Part shown: positions 53,006 through 61,571 of the stretch, in pieces | Layout: the number at the start of each line of letters is the position of its first letter | Position numbering within the stretch: the stretch's first letter is position 1 | Source of the DNA: Rhizobium sp. BK316 | Lineage (GTDB): Bacteria; Pseudomonadota; Alphaproteobacteria; Rhizobiales; Rhizobiaceae | Assembly (NCBI RefSeq): GCF_014193695.1 | Contig: NZ_JACHZR010000002.1 | Location: forward strand, 186,001 to 250,000 | Direction of reading: 5' to 3' | Length of the DNA stretch: 64,000 bases | The notes under the pieces: model-generated | Told to the model about the DNA's origin: nothing | The model's database searches: none | What the model saw: only the letters and a program-made list of their open reading frames with translations | Position numbers and translations under genes: made by a program

Positions 53006-53593
53006 ATGTCTGCAAGTGACGAAGAGGAAATCGAACTTTATCTTGAGTTTCAAAAGGATACTGACGCGCGGTTACTTGCGCCACCGAAGATAGGTGGCAT
53101 CGCTATTGAGTTTCCATTCGAAGACAGATGGCGAGAGAGTAGAATTTGGGCAGGTTATCTCAACGCAAGTCTGATCTTGCTTCGAGAGATGCTACTAACG
53201 CCATTGTTGGCCAGCACCTTGATTTTTCCCGCGCTATTTAATTTTCGCCACGCTGTTGAAGTCGCACTTAAGTGGCACATCCAATATGCAGGCGGAGAAA
53301 TTCCCAAAGGTGCTGGGCACGACCTATATGTGCTTGTTGAAGCGTTTCGAAACGCCACAAGCAATTTTGATAGCGATGCCAAATGCTGTTTGGAGCATAT
53401 GCTCGCGCGCATAGTTGAACTGGCTTCTATCGACCCGCGTTCGATAACCTTCCGCTATTCGACCGAGCTGGACGGCTCTCCTATTCGAATTGCCACAGAG
53501 TGCCTGGATTTACGGAGTCTTTACTTCGTGATCGAGGATTTCTCGAATTGGCTCACTGATCTCTCGATAGAAATCGACCTATATCAAAATTGA
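53006..53593 (+). CDS. Uncharacterised protein, possible HEPN-like helical domain
   Basis: A 195-aa protein starting MSASDEEEIELYLEFQKD, AT-rich and unlike the surrounding codon use. The section LFNFRHAVEVALKWHIQYAGG...GAGHDLYVLVEAFRNA resembles the R-H-x-x-E...H-D-L pattern of HEPN-like hypothetical proteins. No partner MNT or toxin-antitoxin gene is visible. The frame is open to 52943 but has no better start. It lies just left of the guaA-island att site, so it may be horizontally acquired. Function unknown. Confidence 0.55.
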   Translation: MSASDEEEIELYLEFQKDTDARLLAPPKIGGIAIEFPFEDRWRESRIWAGYLNASLILLREMLLTPLLASTLIFPALFNFRHAVEVALKWHIQYAGGEIPKGAGHDLYVLVEAFRNATSNFDSDAKCCLEHMLARIVELASIDPRSITFRYSTELDGSPIRIATECLDLRSLYFVIEDFSNWLTDLSIEIDLYQN

Positions 53594-53957
53594 GAACACC
53601 AAATTCATCGAAATGACAGCGCGCGCCCGTCACTCCCACTCGATTGTTCCAAATCTAGTTAGGTCATTGATATGGCTAGGTTTTTTCGTGCCGCGCGAAA
53701 AGCCGACCCATGGGCCGTCAAAATGTTACAGTTTTGATTTCAAAGGGGAAAAATAGCACGAAAATTTTTTGTGCGGTTTCGGCATCTATCGAAGTCGATC
53801 GCCTTTCCGGACCCACTGACCGGCCAAAGACGCCTCTCAGGGGAGAGAGGGTCCGCGTTCCGTGACACCGGCCGCAACCTTCAGAATATGATAGCTCGCG
53901 GCAAGGAAGCCGGTGCTGGTTTATCAGAAGGCCCCGCAGGCGGCAGCGGCGGAATAG
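53594..53957. other. Intergenic region containing left att of the guaA island
   Basis: This 360-bp stretch holds the displaced guaA 3' end (53630-53650) and otherwise an AT-rich spacer (runs of T and A at 53680-53770) with no credible gene. The AT-rich DNA lies inside the island. Confidence 0.6.
53630..53650 (-). repeat. Displaced guaA 3' end (att site)
   Basis: On the plus strand it reads TCACTCCCACTCGATTGTTCC; the guaA end at 56337 reads TCACTCCCACTCGATCGTGCC. In the guaA frame both encode GTIEWE-stop. The similarity stops at the next codon (TTT here, CCG in guaA), defining a core of about 21 bp. Confidence 0.82.
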
Positions 53958-54431
53958 TCAGAGCCAGCGGCGAACCTTGGCCTTGTAGCGGCGGTAGTCG
54001 TCGCCGAACTTCGCTTCGAGGTAGCGCTCCTCGCGGGCGATCACCTGCGTCTGGATCGCGATCAGCACCAACGGAAGCAAGGCGAAGGCGATCGGCCCGT
54101 CGAAGCCGATCGCAAGGCCGGCATAGACAAGTGCCATGCCGAGATACATGGGATTGCGGGTCCACCGATAAGGACCGGTCGTTGCGATGAGGGTCGTTGG
54201 TTGCCACGGCGGAACGTTGGTGCCAAGCCGCCGGAACAGCCCCGCCGCCGCAAGCATCATCCCCGCGCCGGCAACGAACAGCAGCGCGCCCGTCGCGGCC
54301 AGCAACCGCCAGTCGATGCCGAAAGAGCGCAGGGTGACGAACCGCTCCGCCGCCAGCCCCAACAGCAGCGCTCCCAGATAGACGAAGGGCGGAGGGAAGC
54401 GCACACCCGCACTGTCCGGTTCGACGGCCAT
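53958..54431 (-). CDS. Isoprenylcysteine carboxyl methyltransferase-like membrane protein
   Basis: A 157-aa membrane protein with four to five predicted segments. The C-terminal half has the ICMT/PEMT signature: IATTGPYRWTRNPMYLGMALV, then EERYLEAKFGDDYRRYKAKVRRW. Such bacterial proteins are probably SAM-dependent methyltransferases; the substrate is unknown. The start MAVEPDSAGV at 54431 has GGAG 6 bases upstream; the frame from 54443 starts with TTG inside that site. It lies 21 bp downstream of the flavoprotein gene on the same strand. Confidence 0.87.
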   Translation of the reverse strand: MAVEPDSAGVRFPPPFVYLGALLLGLAAERFVTLRSFGIDWRLLAATGALLFVAGAGMMLAAAGLFRRLGTNVPPWQPTTLIATTGPYRWTRNPMYLGMALVYAGLAIGFDGPIAFALLPLVLIAIQTQVIAREERYLEAKFGDDYRRYKAKVRRWL

Positions 54432-54452
54432 GCTCATCTCCAATCTGTACTC

Positions 54453-55346
54453 TCAAACTAGCATCGACTGCTGGGCGAAGATACCCGCCATCGCGCCTTG
54501 CCATGATGCCGTGGTGACCGAGGGCATGCCGGGGTTGGCGAGGTCGCCGGCGGCGTAGATGCCGGGCATGCTGGTTTCGCGGCGCTCGTCGACCTTGAGG
54601 GCGATGCCGAGGGGCGTATCGACCGCGGCGAGACCCAGTGATTCATGCAGGCTTGCGGACGGCTTGTTGCGCGGATGCGCGAACAGGATGTCGACTGCGA
54701 CATCGGAGCCGGTATCGAGCTTGACGGTGGCGCTATGGCCCCCGTGACGGGCGATCTCGGTGATCCGGCCCTCGACGACTGGTATGTTGCGACGCGCCAG
54801 ATCGGACCGGATATCGGGCAGAATGTCGTGACCATCGGCGAAGAGCGTCAACCTGTCGGTCCAATCGTGGAACAGCCTGACCTGATTGTGCGACTGCGGG
54901 CCGGACCAGACGAGGCCCCAATGCTGGCCGGCGACTTCAAAGCCGTCGCAATAGGGGCAGGGCACGATGGACGTGCCCCAGCCTTCGGCAAAGCCCGGAA
55001 CATCAGGCATCTGGTCGGCGACGCCATAACTCAGGATCAGGCGGCGCGCCCCAAGGCTTGCGCCATCGTCAGTGAGGACCGAGAAATTGTCGATGGTACC
55101 AGAGAGGCTGTCGGCCCGGGCATTGACCAGCTTGACCGTGGGATAGCGCGCCAGCTGCTGCCGCGCCTCGGCCAGGATGTCCAGCGGCGGCTTGTGATCG
55201 TGGCCGAGCAGACCATGCGAGTGGCCGGCGAAGCGGTTGCGCGGCAGGCCGGTATCGAGAACAGTGACCTTGCGGCGGGCACGGCCGAGCTGCAGAGCGC
55301 CTGCGAGACCGGCAAAGCTGCCGCCGATGATGATGACGTCATCCAT
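54453..55346 (-). CDS. Thioredoxin reductase-like NAD(P)/FAD-dependent oxidoreductase
   Basis: A 297-aa two-domain flavoprotein. The FAD motif is VIIIGGSFAGLAGALQLGRARR, the redox-active pair is CPYCDG (like TrxB CATC), and the C-terminal FAD site is MPGIYAAGDLANPGMPSVTTASWQG. Members of this group often use a partner other than thioredoxin, with NADPH. The start MDDVIIIGG at 55346 has GGAG upstream. It is divergent from the TetR gene, which likely controls it, and 21 bp upstream of the ICMT-like gene. The substrate is unknown. Confidence 0.88.
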   Translation of the reverse strand: MDDVIIIGGSFAGLAGALQLGRARRKVTVLDTGLPRNRFAGHSHGLLGHDHKPPLDILAEARQQLARYPTVKLVNARADSLSGTIDNFSVLTDDGASLGARRLILSYGVADQMPDVPGFAEGWGTSIVPCPYCDGFEVAGQHWGLVWSGPQSHNQVRLFHDWTDRLTLFADGHDILPDIRSDLARRNIPVVEGRITEIARHGGHSATVKLDTGSDVAVDILFAHPRNKPSASLHESLGLAAVDTPLGIALKVDERRETSMPGIYAAGDLANPGMPSVTTASWQGAMAGIFAQQSMLV

Positions 55347-55495
55347 GGCGATGGGCTCCGTGTTGTGGATGGAGGGGGGCTGAGCCTGGCGCGCAATATC
55401 GTTCAGCGATGCGCATTCGATATCGCTGGGCGGCCAAGGGAAACTTGATTTGGCAGACACGATGAAATCCGCTCTTGGGATTTCGGACACTGCAT

Positions 55496-55523
55496 AGTAT
55501 CGTAATTCAAGAATAAAGATACT
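55496..55523. promoter_or_regulatory. Possible TetR operator
   Basis: AGTATC (55496-55501) and GATACT (55518-55523) form a 6-bp inverted repeat with a 16-bp spacer in the divergent gap, 20 bp before the TetR GTG start. Candidate binding site for the regulator; inferred from position only. Confidence 0.4.
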
Positions 55524-55542
55524 GTCAAGGACTGGAATTGTC

Positions 55543-56190
55543 GTGACCGAAAATAGTCGAGGCCGACGCGGCCGGCCCATCAACGAGGCGCTTGGCCAAA
55601 CCATAGTCGACGCCGCGGGCGAACTCTTTGCAGAATTGGGTTTCCAAGCGACGACATTAGACATGGTCGCCCAGCGGGCGAAGATATCCAAGCTCAGCAT
55701 TTACAGGCACTTCGAGAACAAAGAGGCGCTGTTTGGCGCGGCGTTTGCGGCCCGCTGCCATCAGTTAATACCACAGGCCCTTTTTGAAGGCGTGGACGGT
55801 TCGGCCGAAGATCAGCTCATGGGGGTGGGATCATCACTGCTTCGCACGCTGTTGCGCCCGGACGTCCGCAGTGTCGAAGCCATGGTCATGGCCGACGTGA
55901 CGAGTCAAAAGTCGTTGAGCAAGCTCCATTATGAAGCCGGCCCCGCCCACATCATCGCCCAAATCGAGGCCCTGTTGCGTCAATTGCATGCGAAGGCGGT
56001 TCTGAACGTGCCCGATCCTCACCGGTCCGCCCGCTTGTTTGCCGCGCTTTTCAAAGGATCCGATCTCCTGACTATCGCACGCTTCGATCAGGCGAGAGCA
56101 GAGGACGACAACGAAATCGAATCCTATTGCCGGTCGGCTGTTGCCATGTTCATCGCCGCGCACGGTAGCAACGACCACGCGGGCGGATAG
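55543..56190 (+). CDS. TetR/AcrR family transcriptional regulator
   Basis: A 215-aa regulator with GTG start. The N-terminal HTH (residues about 12-60) reads INEALGQTIVDAAGELFAELGFQATTLDMVAQRAKISKLSIYRHFENKEALF in part, the TetR pattern. The C-terminal half has an AefR/PsrA-like tail. It lies in the guaA island, divergent from the flavoprotein gene. The ligand is unknown. Confidence 0.92.
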   Translation: MTENSRGRRGRPINEALGQTIVDAAGELFAELGFQATTLDMVAQRAKISKLSIYRHFENKEALFGAAFAARCHQLIPQALFEGVDGSAEDQLMGVGSSLLRTLLRPDVRSVEAMVMADVTSQKSLSKLHYEAGPAHIIAQIEALLRQLHAKAVLNVPDPHRSARLFAALFKGSDLLTIARFDQARAEDDNEIESYCRSAVAMFIAAHGSNDHAGG

Positions 56191-56336
56191 CCTAGACGAG
56201 GCCGCGAAGGAGGGCGGCGAGCAACCAATAACGCCCGCTTTTTTGGGAGGCGCCATTCAAGCACAGCCCAAATGGATGAAACAGACACGGCAGCGAAAAT
56301 TGGCGCTTAGACTGCGCGATCACCACCGTTCCCCCC

Positions 56337-57899
56337 TCACTCCCACTCGATCGTGCCGGGCGGCTTGCTTGTCACGTCGTAAACCACGCGGTTGATACCG
56401 CGGACTTCGTTGATGATGCGGGTGGCGGCGCGGCCGAGGAATTCCATGTCGTAGTGATAAAAATCCGCCGTCATGCCGTCGACGGAGGTCACGGCACGCA
56501 GTGCGCAGACGAATTCATAGGTACGGCCGTCGCCCATGACGCCGACGGTCTGGACGGGCAGCAGCACGGCGAAAGCCTGCCAGATCGCGTCATAGAGACC
56601 GGCCTTGCGGATCTCGTCGAGATAGATCGCATCGGCTTCGCGCAGGATATCGAGCTTCTCGCGGGTGATGCCGCCTGGGCAGCGGATGGCAAGGCCTGGA
56701 CCCGGGAAAGGGTGACGGCCGATAAAGCTGTCCGGCAGGCCGAGTTCCTTGCCGAGAGCGCGTACTTCATCCTTGAAGAGTTCGCGCAGCGGCTCGACGA
56801 GCTGCATCTTCATGCGCTCCGGCAGGCCGCCGACATTGTGGTGCGACTTGATGGTGACGGAAGGGCCGCCGGTGAAGGAGACCGATTCGATCACATCGGG
56901 ATAGAGCGTGCCCTGGCCGAGGAAATCGGCGCCGCCGAGCTTCTTCGCCTCGTCCTCGAAAGTCTCGATGAACAGGCGGCCGATGATCTTGCGCTTGGTT
57001 TCCGGGTCGGAAACGCCTTCGAGCTCGCCGATGAAGCGGTCGGCGGCGTCGACATGGATCAGGTGCAGATTGTAGTGCTCGCGGAACATGGCGACGACGC
57101 CTGCGGCCTCGTCCTTGCGCATAAGGCCGTGGTCGACGAGGATGCAGGTCAACTGGTCGCCGACGGCTTCGTGAATGAGCAAGGCTGCAACCGAGGAATC
57201 CACGCCGCCTGATAGCGCGCAGATGACGCGCTTGTCGCCGACTTGGCGGCGGATGTCCTCGACAGCCTTCTGGCGGTAGGCGGACATGGTCCAGTCCCCC
57301 TGGATGCCGGCGATGTTGTGGATGAAATTCGCGATCAGCTTGGCGCCATCGGGGGTATGCACGACTTCCGGATGGAACTGCACGCCGTAATATTTGCGTT
57401 TCTCGTCGGCAATGAAGGCGTAAGGCGCGTTGGACGAGGTTGCGACAACCTCGAAGCCCTCGGGCAGTTTCGTCACGCGGTCGCCGTGGCTCATCCAGAC
57501 CTGATGGCGCGAACCCTTGGACCAGAGGCCTTCGAACAAGGCGCAGTCCTCATCGACCTCGAGGAATGCACGGCCGAATTCGCGGTGATGACCGCTTTCC
57601 ACCATGCCGCCGAGCTGCATGCACATCGTCTGCTGGCCATAGCAGATGCCGAAGACCGGAAGGCCGCTGTCGAAGATGACCTGCGGCGCCCGGGGCGATC
57701 CTTCATCGACCGTCGAGGCCGGGCTGCCGGACAGGATCACGGCTTTCGGCTGAAGGCGCCTGAAGCCCTCCTCGGCAGACTGGAAGGGAACGATCTCGCA
57801 ATAGACACCAGTTTCGCGCACGCGTCGTGCGATGAGCTGGGTCACCTGGCTGCCGAAATCGACGATGAGAACGCTATCGGGATGTGCTGTCTGGGTCAT
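56337..57899 (-). CDS. guaA: GMP synthase (glutamine-hydrolysing)
   Basis: A 520-aa enzyme that converts XMP to GMP. The glutaminase domain has the Cys-His-Glu triad ([26 protein letters not shown]), then the ATP pyrophosphatase domain ([18 protein letters not shown]), ending in the dimerisation domain with IEWE. The 3' end serves as an integration site; the present 3' end is intact and encodes PPGTIEWE. It is in the usual position, upstream of no other pur genes here. Confidence 0.98.
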   Translation of the reverse strand: MTQTAHPDSVLIVDFGSQVTQLIARRVRETGVYCEIVPFQSAEEGFRRLQPKAVILSGSPASTVDEGSPRAPQVIFDSGLPVFGICYGQQTMCMQLGGMVESGHHREFGRAFLEVDEDCALFEGLWSKGSRHQVWMSHGDRVTKLPEGFEVVATSSNAPYAFIADEKRKYYGVQFHPEVVHTPDGAKLIANFIHNIAGIQGDWTMSAYRQKAVEDIRRQVGDKRVICALSGGVDSSVAALLIHEAVGDQLTCILVDHGLMRKDEAAGVVAMFREHYNLHLIHVDAADRFIGELEGVSDPETKRKIIGRLFIETFEDEAKKLGGADFLGQGTLYPDVIESVSFTGGPSVTIKSHHNVGGLPERMKMQLVEPLRELFKDEVRALGKELGLPDSFIGRHPFPGPGLAIRCPGGITREKLDILREADAIYLDEIRKAGLYDAIWQAFAVLLPVQTVGVMGDGRTYEFVCALRAVTSVDGMTADFYHYDMEFLGRAATRIINEVRGINRVVYDVTSKPPGTIEWE

Positions 57900-57990
57900 G
57901 GCGAGCCTTTAATGAAAAGCGCCTCTTCTTGCAATCCGGGAATTCGGCCGCAGCCGGGTTTTATTGTCCCGATTGTCCCTGTTCTCAGCG

Positions 57991-58091
57991 CTTGAAGCGT
58001 GTCGCGATCGTTCAAATTCGCTGCCACGCTTCAAGCTTTTGTCTTCGCATGTCATTATCGTAAAGCCGCGGCACACTTTTGCGCGACATGC
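57991..58091. repeat. Rhizobial-type palindromic intergenic mosaic
   Basis: Two palindromes side by side. CTTGAAGCGTG (57991-58001) pairs with CACGCTTCAAG (58025-58035). GCATGTC (58047-58053) pairs with GACATGC (58085-58091). The second ends 2 bp before the mtnN stop codon. Arrangements of this kind recur in rhizobial intergenic DNA; copy number cannot be checked here. Confidence 0.6.
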
Positions 58092-58092
58092 T

Positions 58093-58731
58093 TCAGAACC
58101 AGAAAACGCCGTCTTCCAAAGCGGTAAACAGGCTGTCGACGGCGTAGGAAAGCTTGCGGTCGACGATATGCAGATATTCGGTCCAGCCGGAAATATGCTG
58201 CAGCTCGACCGCGCCGTCGGAAATGCCGCGAAGGCCGATCAGCGGCAGTTTGTATCCCTGGCAGGCGCGCAGCACGGCATAGGTCTCCATGTCGACCATG
58301 TCGGCTGTGATATTGGCGTAGGCGGCACCCGAGACGACGTTGCCGCCGGTGGAAAGGGTGGCCTCGGGAATGCCGGGAATACGCAGCGGCAGTTCGAGAT
58401 CGGCCGGCAGGTCGAGAAACGGTGTCTTGCCCTTTTCGAAGCCGAGCGGTGAGGCGTCCATGTCACGATAGGAGACGGCGGTGACCTGATAGACTTCGGT
58501 CTGCTGCAGGCGCGCCGAACCCGCAGAGCCGAGCGAGACGACCAGATCGGGCAGATCGTCGGACGCATCGAGACGGGAGAGCGACTTGGAGATCGCGATT
58601 GCAGCCTCGACAGGGCCGACGCCGGTCATCAGCGGCTCGATACGCGAACGCAGGAAGGGACCATATTCGGCCTCCGCGGCCATGACGAACAGGATGGACT
58701 TGCCTGCGACCGACTTCAGTTCGAATTTCAT
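58093..58731 (-). CDS. mtnN: 5'-methylthioadenosine/S-adenosylhomocysteine nucleosidase
   Basis: A 212-aa nucleosidase that cleaves MTA and SAH in methyl-cycle recycling. The catalytic Glu is in ADMVDMETYAVLRAC and the Asp in GLRGISDGAVEL. LVVSLGSAGSARL is the substrate loop. It is coupled by a 4-bp overlap to the PaaI thioesterase gene upstream. Somewhat shorter than E. coli MtnN (232 aa), but complete. Confidence 0.92.
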   Translation of the reverse strand: MKFELKSVAGKSILFVMAAEAEYGPFLRSRIEPLMTGVGPVEAAIAISKSLSRLDASDDLPDLVVSLGSAGSARLQQTEVYQVTAVSYRDMDASPLGFEKGKTPFLDLPADLELPLRIPGIPEATLSTGGNVVSGAAYANITADMVDMETYAVLRACQGYKLPLIGLRGISDGAVELQHISGWTEYLHIVDRKLSYAVDSLFTALEDGVFWF

Positions 58732-59177
58732 CCCGTAATTCCCTCTCTTCCGCGAATGACCATCATCGTCCCGGTCATGGACGCGATGAGCTTGGCCGGC
58801 CCGTCGCTGATCGCATAACCTCGCCCATCGGCGACGATGATGTTGGAGCCGGGCTTGGTGATCTCGCCCCTGAAGAGGAAACGCTCGCCGCGCCCCGGCG
58901 ACATGAGGTTGACCTTGAACTCGATCGTGAGGATCGAGGCATCGGCATCGATAACACTATAGGCGGCAAAACCGCAGGCCGAATCGAGCGCCGCGGAAAT
59001 GATGCCCGCGTGCAAAATGCCGTGCTGCTGTGTCAGTTTGACGTCGAAGGGAAGTTCGATTTCCACCATGCCGTGCTCGACGCGCGTCAGCTCCGCGCCG
59101 ATCGTATGCATGGCCGCCTGGCGGGAAAAATTCTGGCGGATCCGTTCCCGGAAATCGCCCCTGTCGGTGTCGTTCAT
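58728..59177 (-). CDS. PaaI family thioesterase
   Basis: A 149-aa hotdog-fold protein: VEIELPFDVKLTQQHGILHAGIISAALDSACGFAAYSVIDADASIL. The catalytic region HGILHAG and G-F-A-A are typical. It hydrolyses acyl-CoA or aromatic acyl-CoA thioesters. The start MNDTDRGDF at 59177 is preferred (GAGAGGG upstream); the frame to 59246 is unsupported. It overlaps mtnN by 4 bp. Confidence 0.9.
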   Translation of the reverse strand: MNDTDRGDFRERIRQNFSRQAAMHTIGAELTRVEHGMVEIELPFDVKLTQQHGILHAGIISAALDSACGFAAYSVIDADASILTIEFKVNLMSPGRGERFLFRGEITKPGSNIIVADGRGYAISDGPAKLIASMTGTMMVIRGREGITG

Positions 59178-59408
59178 CGCAGTCCCTCTCATCGCCGCGA
59201 AAGTGGCATGGCCGGGCGGATTCGACAAGATTGCAATCCGGCTCACTGAGCTTTTGTCTCAAGCTACGGCTTTTCGATCACGTGGCCTGTCGGATGTTTG
59301 TCCGCGCAATCTCTTGCGGTTGAGAATCGCTTTTGCTTATTTTGCCACGGGATCTCTTCTGAATGACGCTCAACAGGATTATGATCAATCAAACCTGAGG
59401 GCGAGCTA

Positions 59409-60488
59409 ATGAAAACGTTTTCTCAATCTATGAGCGATTACGAGGCGTGGCTGGCAAACGAGCTGCAGGGCGAGTTCGTGCAGGACGATGTTGACGAGAA
59501 ACACCGGAAGATGTGCGAGGACGCCTTCGTCTTCTTGCGCGCAACCTACTGGCGTTGGGCGGAGATCATCTACGACGTCAGGCCGGAGCTTGCCGACATG
59601 CCGCAAGTGCTGTCGATCGGCGACACGCATCTGGAGAATTTCGGCACCTGGCGGGATATCGAGGGGCGGCTCGTCTGGGGCGCCAATGATTTCGACGACG
59701 CGGCGATCATGCCTTATGGGCTGGATCTCGTGCGGCTGGTGGCGAGCGCCGTTCTGGCTCAGCCGGACGACGGGATTTCCGGCAGGGCGATCGCCGAGCT
59801 CATCCTCGCCGGCTATGTGCGCGGCCTCGATCACCCGGCTCCGATCATCCTGGAGCGCGATCATCCGTGGCTCCGCGATAAACTTTTGCTTTCGGAAGAT
59901 GAGCGGAAAGATTTCTGGAAAAAATGCGACAAGCGTAAGCCCGGCAAAAAGCCGGCCCCAGGCCGTTTTGTCGAGGCCTTGAAAAATGCTCTACCAAAGG
60001 GTTCGGGAAACGCCACGCCCGCACCGGTGACGAAGGGGACGGGAAGTCTCGGGCGGCCGCGTTTCGTCGCCTATGTGAAGGAGTGGCGCGGCGGACCCGT
60101 GCTGCGTGAAGCCAAGGCGCTTGTGCCCTCCGCCTGGTCGCTGGCAAGGTCTGGAGATCACGTCATCAGAACCGGGGTCATCGCTGCCGGGCGGATGCGC
60201 AGCCCCGATCCCCATTTCATGGTGACCGGTCGCATTCTCGTTCGCAGGCTTTCGCCGAACAGCCGCAAGATCGAGATCAAGACCGACGCGAAGACCCTGT
60301 TGAACGGTTCAATGCTGGAATTGATGGGCTTTGAGATCGCCAACTGTCATTCGGATGACGCAGCGGGTGCCGCGGCAATTCGCAATGACCTGCGTTCCCG
60401 CGGCGAGGATTGGCTCTACGAGGCAGCACGGGCAGCAGCGGAAGCCATTGAAAGGGACTGGAAGGCTTACCGCAGCAAAGCTTGCTGA
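59409..60488 (+). CDS. DUF2252 family protein
   Basis: A 359-aa protein of the DUF2252 family, which has a protein-kinase-like fold. The motifs VLSIGDTHLENFGTWRD and WGANDFDDAAIMPYGLDLVRL contain the likely Asp/His and metal-binding residues. Function unknown; no partner gene is near. Its 3' end overlaps the convergent DUF1513 gene by 22 bp. The 230 bp upstream has no gene and should hold its promoter. Confidence 0.85.
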   Translation: MKTFSQSMSDYEAWLANELQGEFVQDDVDEKHRKMCEDAFVFLRATYWRWAEIIYDVRPELADMPQVLSIGDTHLENFGTWRDIEGRLVWGANDFDDAAIMPYGLDLVRLVASAVLAQPDDGISGRAIAELILAGYVRGLDHPAPIILERDHPWLRDKLLLSEDERKDFWKKCDKRKPGKKPAPGRFVEALKNALPKGSGNATPAPVTKGTGSLGRPRFVAYVKEWRGGPVLREAKALVPSAWSLARSGDHVIRTGVIAAGRMRSPDPHFMVTGRILVRRLSPNSRKIEIKTDAKTLLNGSMLELMGFEIANCHSDDAAGAAAIRNDLRSRGEDWLYEAARAAAEAIERDWKAYRSKAC

Positions 60489-61567
60489 GCGATGCGCACG
60501 ATATGCTGGTCCCATGCGACATCGCTATGGGTCGAAAGGAAGTCGCCGTCATAGGATGAAACGGCAAAGCCACTGGGAGCAGGCGCAATGCCGGCGGCAT
60601 CGGGAATGCTTTCCTCGCGCAGCACCTTGCCCGTTTTCGCATCGATGGTGACGGACGCACCGGCGATCGGCGAGGTGACGCCGACGAGCCCGTCCTTCCG
60701 GTTGACCGCGATCGCACCGACATAGTTGGCAAGCCGCCGTGTCGTCTCCTCGGGCAGATCGATGAAAACAAGATCCTCGCCCTTGGCGAAATGGCCGACG
60801 AGCGGCGGCAGATCCCTGCGGTGCCCCTCGTACTGGCAGGCAAACCAGATGCGGCCGCTGGCATCGATATCGACATGCCGCGTCGAGACCGACGACCATT
60901 GGGGCGGCAGGGCATGTTTTTCGATCAGTGTGCCGGTCGCCGCATCGATGAGCGCCAGCGACGGCTGCATGTTGCCGAGATTGAGCTTGGTACGGCCAAA
61001 GTCCGGATGTGTCTCGATGCCGCCATTGGCAACGATCAACATGCGGCCGTCATCGGAAACCGTCATGTCATGCGGGCCGACGCCATAGGTTTCATATTCG
61101 CCGATGCGGACGAAACGGTTCGTCGCATCGTAGAGGCCAATCATGCCCCTGTTGTTGTCGAAGTCGTTCTCACTGGCATAGAGCAGCCGCCCATCCGGCG
61201 AAAAAGCACCGTGGCCGTAGAAATGCCGGCCTTCCGGCGAGGTGATGACGATGGGTTCGCCCTTGTTCCAGGGATCGAAGATCATGGCGAAAGTGCCGGG
61301 CCGGCGGGCGAAGGCGACTGTGTGCCCAGTTGCGCTGCAATGGGCCATACCATGGGCGCGGGCGGGAAGCACCACCTGATCGACGATCTCCCCGCGTTTG
61401 GTGACCGTCGCCACGGCAAAGGAGCCGTTGGCAGCACGGATGCCAGAGGCATAGACTGCATCCGCGCGGTCGAGCGCCAACAGCGCCTGTGGCTTCAGCG
61501 CGGCCAGGAAGCCGATGCCGGCGGCCTTGATGAAGCCGCGTCGGTCGATGGCGGCGCTGCGCCACAT
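60467..61567 (-). CDS. DUF1513 periplasmic beta-propeller-like protein
   Basis: A 366-aa exported protein. The N-terminus MWRSAAIDRRGFIKAAGIGFLAAL has a Tat-like RR-x-F-x-K motif and hydrophobic segment. DUF1513 proteins (GHGAFSPDGRLLYASENDFDNNRGMIGLYDA; YGVGPHDMTVSDDGRMLIVANGG) form beta-propellers. The family is usually found, as here, with imelysin and DUF1111 genes in iron- or metal-regulated operons. It starts 4 bp after the imelysin stop. The exact role is unknown. Confidence 0.87.
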   Translation of the reverse strand: MWRSAAIDRRGFIKAAGIGFLAALKPQALLALDRADAVYASGIRAANGSFAVATVTKRGEIVDQVVLPARAHGMAHCSATGHTVAFARRPGTFAMIFDPWNKGEPIVITSPEGRHFYGHGAFSPDGRLLYASENDFDNNRGMIGLYDATNRFVRIGEYETYGVGPHDMTVSDDGRMLIVANGGIETHPDFGRTKLNLGNMQPSLALIDAATGTLIEKHALPPQWSSVSTRHVDIDASGRIWFACQYEGHRRDLPPLVGHFAKGEDLVFIDLPEETTRRLANYVGAIAVNRKDGLVGVTSPIAGASVTIDAKTGKVLREESIPDAAGIAPAPSGFAVSSYDGDFLSTHSDVAWDQHIVRIAQQALLR

Positions 61568-61571
61568 CGGC

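Larger units (their letters stand above)
53630..56357. mobile_element. Integrase-less island at the 3' end of guaA
   Basis: A 2.7-kb segment between two copies of the guaA 3' end. At 56337-56357 is the real guaA end; at 53630-53650 is a copy with 19/21 identity that reads, on the minus strand, GTIEWE-stop exactly as in guaA, but with synonymous changes in two codons. The 3' end of guaA is a known integration hotspot. The cargo is an ICMT-like methyltransferase, a thioredoxin-reductase-like flavoprotein and a TetR regulator. No integrase is inside, so it is decayed, non-autonomous or mobilised in trans. Confidence 0.8.

Noticed and set aside
53771..54190. 139-codon plus-strand frame in the guaA island
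   Set aside because: Mostly complement of the ICMT-like gene, Arg/Ser-rich, no ribosome-binding site.
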